A stretch of 64,000 nt of DNA, from positions 3,534,001-3,598,000 of the forward strand of contig NZ_CP107947.1 of NCBI RefSeq assembly GCF_036059255.1, given 5' to 3'. Made by a program: the position numbers and the translations under genes. Source of the DNA: Micromonospora sp. NBC_00389. GTDB lineage: Bacteria; Actinomycetota; Actinomycetes; Mycobacteriales; Micromonosporaceae. Under the pieces are notes generated by a model, which searched no databases, was not told where the DNA came from, and was given only the letters and a program-made list of their open reading frames with translations. This document shows positions 1 to 6,787 of the stretch, piece by piece. Positions within the stretch are counted from its first letter, which is position 1, and the number at the start of each line of letters is the position of its first letter.

Positions 1-1
1 G

Positions 2-1348
2 GCCCTGACGGCAGCCGGCGTGACCCAGGGCCAGCGGCACGAGGTGCCCGGGACGGCACTGACCTTCACGCTGCCGGCGATCCCGGCGGGTCAGCCGGAC
101 AATGCCACCGGTAACGGCAAGACGATCGTTCTGAACCTTCCGACCGACGCCAGGAGCATCTCGTTCATCGGCGCCGGCACGCAGGGCAACCAGAGCACCA
201 CCGGCACGGCGACGTTCAGCGACGGCAGCACCGCCAGCATCCCGATCCAGATGAGTGACTGGACGCTGGGCGGCAACGCCAACGGCACTCCGTCCTACGG
301 CAACATCGTCGTCGCCAAGGCCGCGTACCGGCTGAGCGGTACGAGCCGGGACGGCGCGCAGCCGTTCCTGTTCGCCACCGCGCCGTACCAGATCCCGGCG
401 GGCAAGACGCTCGTCTCGGTGACCCTCCCGACGCAGACCGGCAACCCCGGCTCGGAGGGCAGGATCCACGTGTTCGCCATCGCGGACGACGGCACACCGG
501 CCCCCGCGCTGGCGACCGTCGCCCCGAGTGACCAGACGGTCAACGCCGGTCAGGTCCTCTCGGCGAAGCTCGGCTCGGTCACCGGCGGCGTGCCCGGCAC
601 CCCGGGCTACCGCGCCCGCGTCCAGTGGGGTGACGGCACGATTCCGGGCGACGTCACGATCGACCAGTCCGGTGTGATGAGCGGACAGCACACCTACACG
701 CAGGAGGGCACCTACACGGTGCACGTCACCGCGTGGGACACGTTGTCGAGCAGCACCGGGACGTTCACCGTGACCGTGGCACGTGGCGCCCGCCAGCCGG
801 CGATCGCGGTGTCCGCGTCCGCCACCACTGGTGACACGATCACCGTCAACGGCAGCGGGTTCGCTGCCGGTGAGCAGGTGACCGTGACTCTCGGCACCAG
901 CCCGACACGGACCATGAAGGTCGCGGCCTCCGCGGCGGGAGCGGTCCGAGTCTCGGTCCCGACGTCCGATGACGCGCAGCCCGGCCGGTACTCCGTCACC
1001 GCCACCGGCGCGTCCTCGCGGACTCCGGCGACGGCCACCGTCCAGGTGACCGAGCAGCAGGAGGCGCCGAGGTACGCACCGGCAGCGGCGTTGACGACCA
1101 CGGCGGGCCCGCGCGGCACCGCGATCACGGTCGACGGTTCCGGGTTCGCGCCGAATGAGGCGGTCACCATCAGCCTTGGTGACGGCCTCGCGGTAAGCAC
1201 CGTGCGCGCGAATGGTGACGGCGTCATCTCTGGCGCGACCGTCAGCGTTCCCGGGGCGGCGAAGGCCGGCTCGACCAGCGTCACGCTGGCAGGGGCGAAG
1301 TCGACGACGCGGGTTTCCCTGCCCTTCACCGTCACCGGCCCGAACTGA
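2..1348 (+). CDS. C-terminal part of a large secreted multidomain protein (probably a glycoside hydrolase), 5' end outside window
   Basis: The frame is open from the first base, so this is the 3' end of a longer gene; 448 residues are visible. The first ~155 residues resemble the beta-sandwich module often found at the end of actinobacterial secreted glycosidases (a segment beginning LTAAGVTQG, then GQPDN and an RIHVFAIADDG end). Next comes a PKD-like domain (~170-255, WGDGT and HTYTQEGTYTVHVTA), then two Ig-like repeats of ~80 residues. The repeats are related to each other (ITVNGSGFAAGEQVTVTLG and ITVDGSGFAPNEAVTISLG). No catalytic domain is in view, so the enzyme class is inferred from the architecture only. 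A strong terminator follows the stop. Confidence 0.7.
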   Translation, partial: ALTAAGVTQGQRHEVPGTALTFTLPAIPAGQPDNATGNGKTIVLNLPTDARSISFIGAGTQGNQSTTGTATFSDGSTASIPIQMSDWTLGGNANGTPSYGNIVVAKAAYRLSGTSRDGAQPFLFATAPYQIPAGKTLVSVTLPTQTGNPGSEGRIHVFAIADDGTPAPALATVAPSDQTVNAGQVLSAKLGSVTGGVPGTPGYRARVQWGDGTIPGDVTIDQSGVMSGQHTYTQEGTYTVHVTAWDTLSSSTGTFTVTVARGARQPAIAVSASATTGDTITVNGSGFAAGEQVTVTLGTSPTRTMKVAASAAGAVRVSVPTSDDAQPGRYSVTATGASSRTPATATVQVTEQQEAPRYAPAAALTTTAGPRGTAITVDGSGFAPNEAVTISLGDGLAVSTVRANGDGVISGATVSVPGAAKAGSTSVTLAGAKSTTRVSLPFTVTGPN

Positions 1349-1363
1349 GCCGGAGGTGACAGA

Positions 1364-1405
1364 GCCGCCGTGGGCGGGCCGTGATCACGGCCCGCCCACG
1401 GCGGC
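1364..1405. terminator. Perfect 42-bp palindromic terminator
   Basis: Two 21-base arms match perfectly around the centre GTGATCAC, starting 15 bases after the upstream stop codon. There is no T-tract, which is usual for actinobacterial terminators. It most likely ends transcription of the upstream secreted-protein gene. Confidence 0.85.
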
Positions 1406-1553
1406 GGCGCATCTTACCCAGGTGGCAATCGGTCGCCCCGGTCCTTGTGCAACCCGCCGTCCTGGCCTGCCCACCGCCCTACGATTCAACCTTGTCCAGC
1501 AGGCCCGAACCGCGTTCAGGCACGGGGAGCAGTCGACAAGAGGGGCCGGTGCG

Positions 1554-2447
1554 ATGGCAACGTTCGATGAGGTGAAGCAGGTCGATGCCGGTGTCCTGAA
1601 TATCGGCTACGTCGACGCTGGCCCGTCGGATGGTGCCGCCGTGATCCTTCTCCACGGCTGGCCGTACGACATTCACAGCTTCGTTGACGTCGTGCCGCTG
1701 CTGACGGACGCCGGCTACCGGGTCATCGTGCCGTACCTGCGTGGATTCGGCTCGACGCGGTTCCGGTCCGACGAATCAATTCGGAACGGCCAACCGGCGG
1801 CCATCGCACGCGACCTCGTCGCCCTCATGGACGCCCTCAAGATTGAGGCGGCGAAGCTGGCCGGCTTCGACTGGGGTGCCCGCACCGCCGACATCGTGGC
1901 CGCGCTGTGGCCCGAGCGGTGCCGCGGCCTGGTCTCGGTGAGCGGCTATCTGATCGACGGCCAGGAATCGGGCCGGAACCCGCTCCCGCCGAAGGCGGAA
2001 ATTGCCTGGTGGTACCAGTTCTACTTCGCCACCGAACGCGGCCGGAAAGGGTACGACAAGAACCGGCGCGACTTCGCCAAGCTGATCTGGCACACCGCCT
2101 CGCCGAGATGGATGTTCGACGACGCGACATTCGACCGCAGCGCGGCGGCGTTCGACAACCCCGATCACGTCGAAATCGTGATCCACAACTACCGGTGGCG
2201 GCTGGCCCTCGCCGCGGGTGAGCCGCAGTACGAGGAGTTCGAGAAACGGCTGGCCGACAAGCCGAAGATCACGGTGCCCAGCATCTCCCTGGAAGGGGAT
2301 GCCAACGGTGCGCCACACCTGGAGCCCAGCGTCTACGGCGCGCAGTTCTCCGGCCGGTACGAACACCGGACCATCAGCGGCGGGGTGGGGCACAACCTGC
2401 CGCAGGAGGCGCCCGGGGCCTTCGCCGACGCGGTGCTGCAGGTCTGA
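1554..2447 (+). CDS. Alpha/beta hydrolase with aspartate nucleophile, epoxide hydrolase-like
   Basis: This 297-residue protein has the alpha/beta-hydrolase fold layout. HGWP (34-37) is the oxyanion-hole HGxP motif typical of epoxide hydrolases. The nucleophile elbow GFDWGA places Asp106 where lipases have Ser, which is the epoxide hydrolase/haloalkane dehalogenase arrangement. The catalytic His is in GVGHN (~280), with an acidic residue near LEGD (~252). The ATG at 1554 follows AGGGGC and begins the conserved region; longer upstream frames lack sequence that looks like protein. There is no signal peptide, so it should be cytoplasmic. The substrate cannot be told from sequence. It converges with the prfH/rtcB pair. 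Confidence 0.8.
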   Translation: MATFDEVKQVDAGVLNIGYVDAGPSDGAAVILLHGWPYDIHSFVDVVPLLTDAGYRVIVPYLRGFGSTRFRSDESIRNGQPAAIARDLVALMDALKIEAAKLAGFDWGARTADIVAALWPERCRGLVSVSGYLIDGQESGRNPLPPKAEIAWWYQFYFATERGRKGYDKNRRDFAKLIWHTASPRWMFDDATFDRSAAAFDNPDHVEIVIHNYRWRLALAAGEPQYEEFEKRLADKPKITVPSISLEGDANGAPHLEPSVYGAQFSGRYEHRTISGGVGHNLPQEAPGAFADAVLQV

Positions 2448-2481
2448 GCCGCCCCCGAGCGGGCCGCGCCAACGGCCTCTC

Positions 2482-3162
2482 TCAGGCTGCCCCACCGGCC
2501 GGTCGCCGTCGCTTGTGCCCGCGCTGCTGAGCGGCCAGATCGCGTCCCGACGGTTCGGGGCGTTCGACGCGGGTGGGGTTGCCGCGTACGAGCTCGTCGT
2601 GGATACGCCAGCGGGATGTGGTGACGGCGCGTCGGGCCGCCTCGTCGCCGTGCTCGATGCGCTGTCGCAGCAGGTTCAGGGCGATCCGGCGGTTCAGGCC
2701 GAACTGCCGCTCGTCGTCCACCACCACGACGATGCCCGAGGGGCGGTGGGTCGCCCGTACCGCCGTGCTGGCCTTGTTGCGGTGCTGACCACCGGGGCCC
2801 CCGGTACGGCAGGCCACGATGTCGACATCCGCCTCCGTGAACCTCGTCGGCGCGGCGTCGAGCTGGGGCGGTTGAGCGATGACGTACCAGTTCTTGCGCC
2901 CGGTGCTCGCCCGGTACGGGCTGGGAGCCTGCCAGCACAGGGTGCCGGTCCAGGAGGCGGCGAACGCCTCGGCGCCGGCGCCCGAGACCTGGATCAGGAC
3001 CGACCGGTAGGTGTCGGGCCGGTCGCCCGGCACGGCCTGGACCCGCTGGGTCGTCAGGCGCTGTCCGGTGGCGTCGTCCTCCAGGCGGCTCAGCAGTTGG
3101 GCCAGCGCCCAGGCGCACTCCTGCGGGCCACGCCCGGCCGACAGCAGCAGCTGGACGCTCAT
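2482..3162 (-). CDS. prfH: Peptide chain release factor-like protein PrfH
   Basis: This 226-residue class I release factor homologue carries the peptidyl-tRNA hydrolysis motif GGQ (124-126) in TGGPGGQHRNKAST. It lacks the long N-terminal and codon-recognition domains of RF1/RF2, as expected for PrfH. The basic C-terminus (QQRGHKRRRP) resembles ribosome-rescue factors. The ATG overlaps the stop of the upstream rtcB by 4 bases (ATGA), so the two genes are translationally coupled. From published RtcB2-PrfH work, PrfH recognises ribosomes cleaved in the 16S decoding centre and releases the nascent chain so that RtcB can reseal the rRNA. That role here is inferred from family and linkage. Confidence 0.88.
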   Translation of the reverse strand: MSVQLLLSAGRGPQECAWALAQLLSRLEDDATGQRLTTQRVQAVPGDRPDTYRSVLIQVSGAGAEAFAASWTGTLCWQAPSPYRASTGRKNWYVIAQPPQLDAAPTRFTEADVDIVACRTGGPGGQHRNKASTAVRATHRPSGIVVVVDDERQFGLNRRIALNLLRQRIEHGDEAARRAVTTSRWRIHDELVRGNPTRVERPEPSGRDLAAQQRGHKRRRPAGGAA

Positions 3163-4346
3163 CGCCGGCCTCGCCCGCGGCGCTGGTCCCGGCGGTCGGA
3201 TCGGTGCGGGGACCCGAGGTCGGGTGTCTTGTAGGTGACCAGCGGAGTGGTGGTGGCCACCGGCGTGGCCAGGTGGTGGTCGACGAGGTCGGCGATCACC
3301 TGCTCGATGCGCTTGTACGCCGTGGGTGCCTCCTCGAAGAGCAGTTGGCGGTCGCCGCACACCACGATCGAGCCCACCGGTGTGCGGCGCAGCTCCTCGA
3401 CCGTGTGCTTGGCCCGGCCTCGGCGCAGGGCGTCGGCGCGGGACATCTTGCGGCCCGCGCCGTGCGCCACCGAGTGGTTGGCGTCCGAGCCGGCGTGGGC
3501 GGCCACGAGGTACGAGGCGGTACCGCGCGTACCGGCGATGAGCACGTCGCGGCCGTCGCCGGCGGCAGCCCCCTTGCGGTGCAGGTAGACCCCGTCACGG
3601 ACCTCGACCAGGTTGTGGCACTGGTCGACGATCGGCTCGGTTGGTTCGGCGCCCAGGGCGTGCGCGACCCGGGCGGCCATCAATCGCCGGTTGAGCGACC
3701 CCCATCGCACGGCGTCGTCATGCATCGCCAGGTAGGCCGCCGGATCGGGGGCGGGGCCGGCACCGTGGGCACCGGTGTGCGCCCGCAGGATCCGCTCGCC
3801 CAGCCCGCGCGAGCCACTGTGGACGATGAGGACGAGGTCACCGGCGTCGGGCCCGAGGCGGCTCGCGTGGCCCGGGTCGAAGACGGTCTCGACGCGTGCG
3901 AGCTCGACGAAGTGGTTGCCCCGGCCCACCGTCCCGAGGCCCTCCAGGTGGCCGGCGGGAATGTCACCCGACACGACGGCCCAGGCCGGGTCGTCGGCGT
4001 CCTGCGCAGGGTCCAGCGGGCGGTCCAGGTCGGGGAACCGGGCGGCGAGCCGTTCGGGTACGGCGCGCTTGAGGTGGATGGGGAACACGGCGATGCCGCA
4101 ACCGATGTCGGAGCCCACCAGGAACGGGTACAACACGCTCGACGCCATGGCCGCGCCGATGGGCGCGCCCTTGCCTGGGTGCAGGTCCGGCATGGCGGCA
4201 ACATGGATCATGCCGTCGAGGGCGGCCACCTGCTGGCACTGCGCGAGCGCGTCAGACTCGATCCAACTGGCGGGGGAGGCGAATACGGTGACGGTTGCAG
4301 GGGTGGACGGAGACAGAGACTCCCGACGGGAGTGGTGCTGGGACAA
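3159..4346 (-). CDS. rtcB: RtcB-family RNA ligase, PrfH-associated (RtcB2 type)
   Basis: This 395-residue GTP/Mn-dependent RNA 3'-phosphate ligase has all the family's metal and nucleotide residues. SDIGCG holds Asp80 and Cys83, GNHF holds Asn144-His145, HSGSRG holds His176 and CHN holds His244. HGAGR holds His295, the expected site of guanylylation. DLHPGKGAPIG is also intact. The start is a TTG: an in-frame TGA lies three codons upstream, no other start precedes the conserved N-terminus, and AAGTGAG sits before it. It is the first gene of a two-gene operon with prfH. Expected role: rejoining cleaved RNA, probably 16S rRNA damaged by ribotoxins. Confidence 0.9.
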   Translation of the reverse strand: MSQHHSRRESLSPSTPATVTVFASPASWIESDALAQCQQVAALDGMIHVAAMPDLHPGKGAPIGAAMASSVLYPFLVGSDIGCGIAVFPIHLKRAVPERLAARFPDLDRPLDPAQDADDPAWAVVSGDIPAGHLEGLGTVGRGNHFVELARVETVFDPGHASRLGPDAGDLVLIVHSGSRGLGERILRAHTGAHGAGPAPDPAAYLAMHDDAVRWGSLNRRLMAARVAHALGAEPTEPIVDQCHNLVEVRDGVYLHRKGAAAGDGRDVLIAGTRGTASYLVAAHAGSDANHSVAHGAGRKMSRADALRRGRAKHTVEELRRTPVGSIVVCGDRQLLFEEAPTAYKRIEQVIADLVDHHLATPVATTTPLVTYKTPDLGSPHRSDRRDQRRGRGRR

Positions 4347-4515
4347 GGATGCTCACTTCTGGCTGAGACGTAGGGGCGGACGGCGTCACGGCCCCGGGGC
4401 GGCGTCACCGGGGGCTCGGAGCAGAGGGGTTGTCCGTCAGTACGTCATGGACGCCACTCTGGTGGAACCCACCGCGCCCGGCAAGCGAGTTTCGATCGCC
4501 GCGTACGCTGCCGCG

Positions 4516-5046
4516 ATGAGCGCACCGCGTCGCGTCCTGATCTACGGGGTGCATGGCGCTGGCAAGTCCACCCTCGCGGAGCGGCTGGCCGAGCACCTCG
4601 GGTTGCCGTGGTACCCGGTGGACGATCTGCTCTGGAAGCCGGGGTGGGTTGAGGTGCCGGTCGCGCAGCAGCGGAGTCGGATCGAGAAGATCTGCCAACG
4701 GGACCGCTGGATCCTCGATGGGGCGTACCACGGGTGGCGCGACGTACCCCTGGCTCGGGCCGACCTGGTGGTCGGCCTGGGCTATCCGCGGTGGTGCTCC
4801 TTCTGGCGGTTGCTGCGTCGCACCATGCGCCGATTGGTGACGGGCGAGGAGATCTGCAACGGCAACCGCGAATCACTGGGCAGTGTGCTGTCCCGGGACT
4901 CGATCCTGGTCTGACACATCGGCGGGTTCGGCCGGGCCCGGCGGCGGATGCGGGCGTGGCAGGCCGATCCGTCCGCGCCACCGGTGCTGTTGATGCGGTC
5001 CCCGGCCGACCTGGATGACTGGCTGATCGACCTCCCCCGTCGTTGA
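4516..5046 (+). pseudogene. Adenylate-kinase-like P-loop protein interrupted by in-frame TGA
   Basis: The reading frame encodes a small P-loop NTP-binding protein of the adenylate kinase-like/topology-modulation type. It has Walker A GVHGAGKST (11-19), then DDLLWKPGW and DRWILDGAY. A TGA at 4912-4914 stops it after 132 residues. The same frame then continues for 43 codons of typical family C-terminus (GFGRARRRMRAWQ, LLMRSPADLDDWL) to a TGA at 5044. Read through, it would be about 176 residues, the usual family length, so a Trp TGG to TGA change is the simplest reading. The truncated form lacks the last helices. The ATG at 4516 follows TACGCT by 6 bases, suggesting a leaderless start; an in-frame ATG at 4447 is an alternative. 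Confidence 0.72.
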
Positions 5047-5056
5047 ACGACCGCGC

Positions 5057-5083
5057 TCACCGGCTGAACCGACCAGCCGGTGA
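5057..5083. terminator. Hairpin between convergent genes
   Basis: Ten-base arms TCACCGGCTG and CAGCCGGTGA match perfectly around a 7-base loop. It lies just past the AK-like gene and before the convergent methyltransferase stop, so it can serve as a bidirectional terminator. Confidence 0.65.
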
Positions 5084-5121
5084 CGGCCGGATCGCCGCCG
5101 GCGGTCGACTGGCTGCCGTCG

Positions 5122-5775
5122 TCACTGCCCGCTGGTGGGCGCCGGTTTGATCGCGCGCCCGACGACGCACGGCGAGGATGGGCTGTTGCTGGCTGTCGGG
5201 AACCGGAACCGGTGCAACTCCTCGATGACGAAACCGGCTGCCGTGATGGCGGCGGTGGTGTCGCGGCCGGTGTGGCAGCCGGCGAACAACTTCGGCCACA
5301 GCGTTGCGTCGAGCACCCGTTGGACCCGGCGCAGACCGCCGGGCTCCTCGGCGGCGACGTGCTCGAAGAAGCGCAACTGACCGCCGGGGCGCAGCACCCT
5401 GCCGATCTCGGCGAGCGCGCCCGCCTGATCGGGCACGGTGCACAACACCAACGCGACCACGGCAGCGTCGAACTCGCCCTCGCCGGCCGGTAGTGCCTCG
5501 GCCAGAGCGTCGACGACCCGGACCGGTACCGGCGCTGTCGTGGCCGCTCGGACGGCGGCGGCACGCAGACGCCGTTCCGGCTCGACCGCGACGACCTCGG
5601 TCACCCTGGGTGGGTAGTGGGGGAACATGCGGCCGTTGCCCGCGCCTATCTCGATCACCCGGCCGGAGAGTCCGGCGACCAGATTCCGTCGGTGCTCGGC
5701 GGTGCCGGCGCGATCCATGGCCACGCTGAGCCGCTCGTAGAACCGGGCGAACACCGGGTGGGACACCGCTGCCAT
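5122..5775 (-). CDS. Class I SAM-dependent methyltransferase
   Basis: This 217-residue protein has SAM-binding motif I (VIEIGAGNGRMF, ~40-51), an acidic residue after strand 2 (VAVEPE), a motif IV region (FDAAVVALVLCTVPD) and RVLRPGGQLRFFEH, all as in UbiE/phospholipid-type methyltransferases. The ATG at 5775 follows GGAGG at good spacing, whereas upstream in-frame ATGs at 5811 and 5829 lack such a site. It is soluble, and its substrate is unknown. It diverges from the NmrA-like gene across a 243-base intergenic region rich in inverted repeats. Confidence 0.82.
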   Translation of the reverse strand: MAAVSHPVFARFYERLSVAMDRAGTAEHRRNLVAGLSGRVIEIGAGNGRMFPHYPPRVTEVVAVEPERRLRAAAVRAATTAPVPVRVVDALAEALPAGEGEFDAAVVALVLCTVPDQAGALAEIGRVLRPGGQLRFFEHVAAEEPGGLRRVQRVLDATLWPKLFAGCHTGRDTTAAITAAGFVIEELHRFRFPTASNSPSSPCVVGRAIKPAPTSGQ

Positions 5776-5855
5776 GCCGACCTCCAGAGGCGATGGGATG
5801 CCGTCACCCATCGTGTACGACGCACACAATCATGAGTCGTGATGTCTCCCCGCCG

Positions 5856-5877
5856 CGTACCCGCAGGTACGTAGCCT
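5856..5877 (+). promoter_or_regulatory. Operator-like dyad abutting a -10-like element
   Basis: CGTACC and GGTACG form a perfect 6+6 inverted repeat with a 4-base spacer (5856-5871). TAGCCT (5872-5877) follows directly and could be a -10 element for the SDR gene. No convincing -35 box is visible. The binding protein is unknown. Confidence 0.4.
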
Positions 5878-5883
5878 GATTTC

Positions 5884-5944
5884 ATCCGTGACACCGCCCA
5901 CCGTAGCCACCTCGTGCACCGACATCGGTGGACGTGTCACGGAT
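5884..5944. other. Long nested inverted repeat (possible 5' hairpin of the SDR mRNA)
   Basis: ATCCGTGACAC (5884-5894) is perfectly complementary to GTGTCACGGAT (5934-5944). Inside it, CCACCG (5898-5903) pairs with CGGTGG (5926-5931), leaving a small internal loop. If transcription starts about 7 bases after TAGCCT at 5872, the mRNA of the downstream gene would begin with this hairpin, ending 74 bases before its ATG. It could equally be a protein-binding dyad for the divergent pair. Confidence 0.55.
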
Positions 5945-6018
5945 CGGCGCCCTGGTTACGTCGTACTTGGTTGGCAACGACTCGGCCCCACCGCGGGCAG
6001 GTAGGAAGTGTCTAGATC

Positions 6019-6774
6019 ATGAAGATAGTCGTCATCGGCGGCAGCGGCCTCATCGGCTCCAAGCTCGTGGACCGCCTCGGTGCGCAGGGGCACGAGGCGG
6101 TGGCGGCGTCGCCCAAGACCGGCGTGAACACGCTGACCGGCGAAGGAGTGGGCGAGGTACTCGACGGCGCCGATGTCGTCGTGGACGTGTCGAACTCGCC
6201 CTCGTTCGAGGACGCCGCCGTGCTGGACTTCTTCCAGACGTCCACCCGGAATCTCCTCGCGGCCGCGGCGGAGGCCGGAGTGGGGCACTACGTGGCGCTC
6301 TCCGTCGTGGGCTCGGACCGCCTTCCGGACAGCGGGTACATGCGGGCGAAGGTCGCCCAGGAGAAGCTCATCGCCGAGTCCGGGCTGCCCTATTCGCTGG
6401 TACACGCCACGCAGTTCTTCGAGTTCGTCCAGGGCATCATCGACGCCGGCACGGATGGCGACACGGTTCACCTCGCGCCGGTGCTCATCCAGCCGATCGC
6501 GGCCGACGATGTCGCGGCCACGGTGGCCGACGTCGCGGTCGGGACGCCGACGAACGCTGTGGTCGAGGTCGCCGGGCCGGAGCAGTTCCGCCTCGACGAG
6601 CTGGGCCGGTCCGTTCTCGCGGGCAGTAAGGACCCCCGTTCTGTGGTGACCGACCCCGCCGCCCGGTACTTCGGCGCCACCCTGGGCGAACGCTCACTCG
6701 TTCCCGCCGACGGCGCCCGCGTCGCTGACCGGAGCCTTGACGACTGGCGCACGCAGGCGGCCCGCGGGCGGTAA
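6019..6774 (+). CDS. NmrA-like atypical short-chain dehydrogenase/reductase (NAD(P)-binding)
   Basis: This 251-residue Rossmann protein has the N-terminal dinucleotide motif GGSGLIG (7-13) of extended/atypical SDRs. SVVGSDRLPDSGYMRAKVAQE (~94-114) contains a YxxxK-like spacing, and GLPYSLVHATQFFEF follows as in NmrA/NAD(P)H-binding family proteins. It should be cytoplasmic, acting as a redox sensor or reductase; the substrate is not predictable. AGGAAG precedes the ATG at a rather long distance. Its upstream region carries the nested inverted repeat and operator-like dyad. It ends only 13 bases from the convergent membrane-protein gene. Confidence 0.82.
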   Translation: MKIVVIGGSGLIGSKLVDRLGAQGHEAVAASPKTGVNTLTGEGVGEVLDGADVVVDVSNSPSFEDAAVLDFFQTSTRNLLAAAAEAGVGHYVALSVVGSDRLPDSGYMRAKVAQEKLIAESGLPYSLVHATQFFEFVQGIIDAGTDGDTVHLAPVLIQPIAADDVAATVADVAVGTPTNAVVEVAGPEQFRLDELGRSVLAGSKDPRSVVTDPAARYFGATLGERSLVPADGARVADRSLDDWRTQAARGR

Positions 6775-6787
6775 CGCCCCGGCCGCG

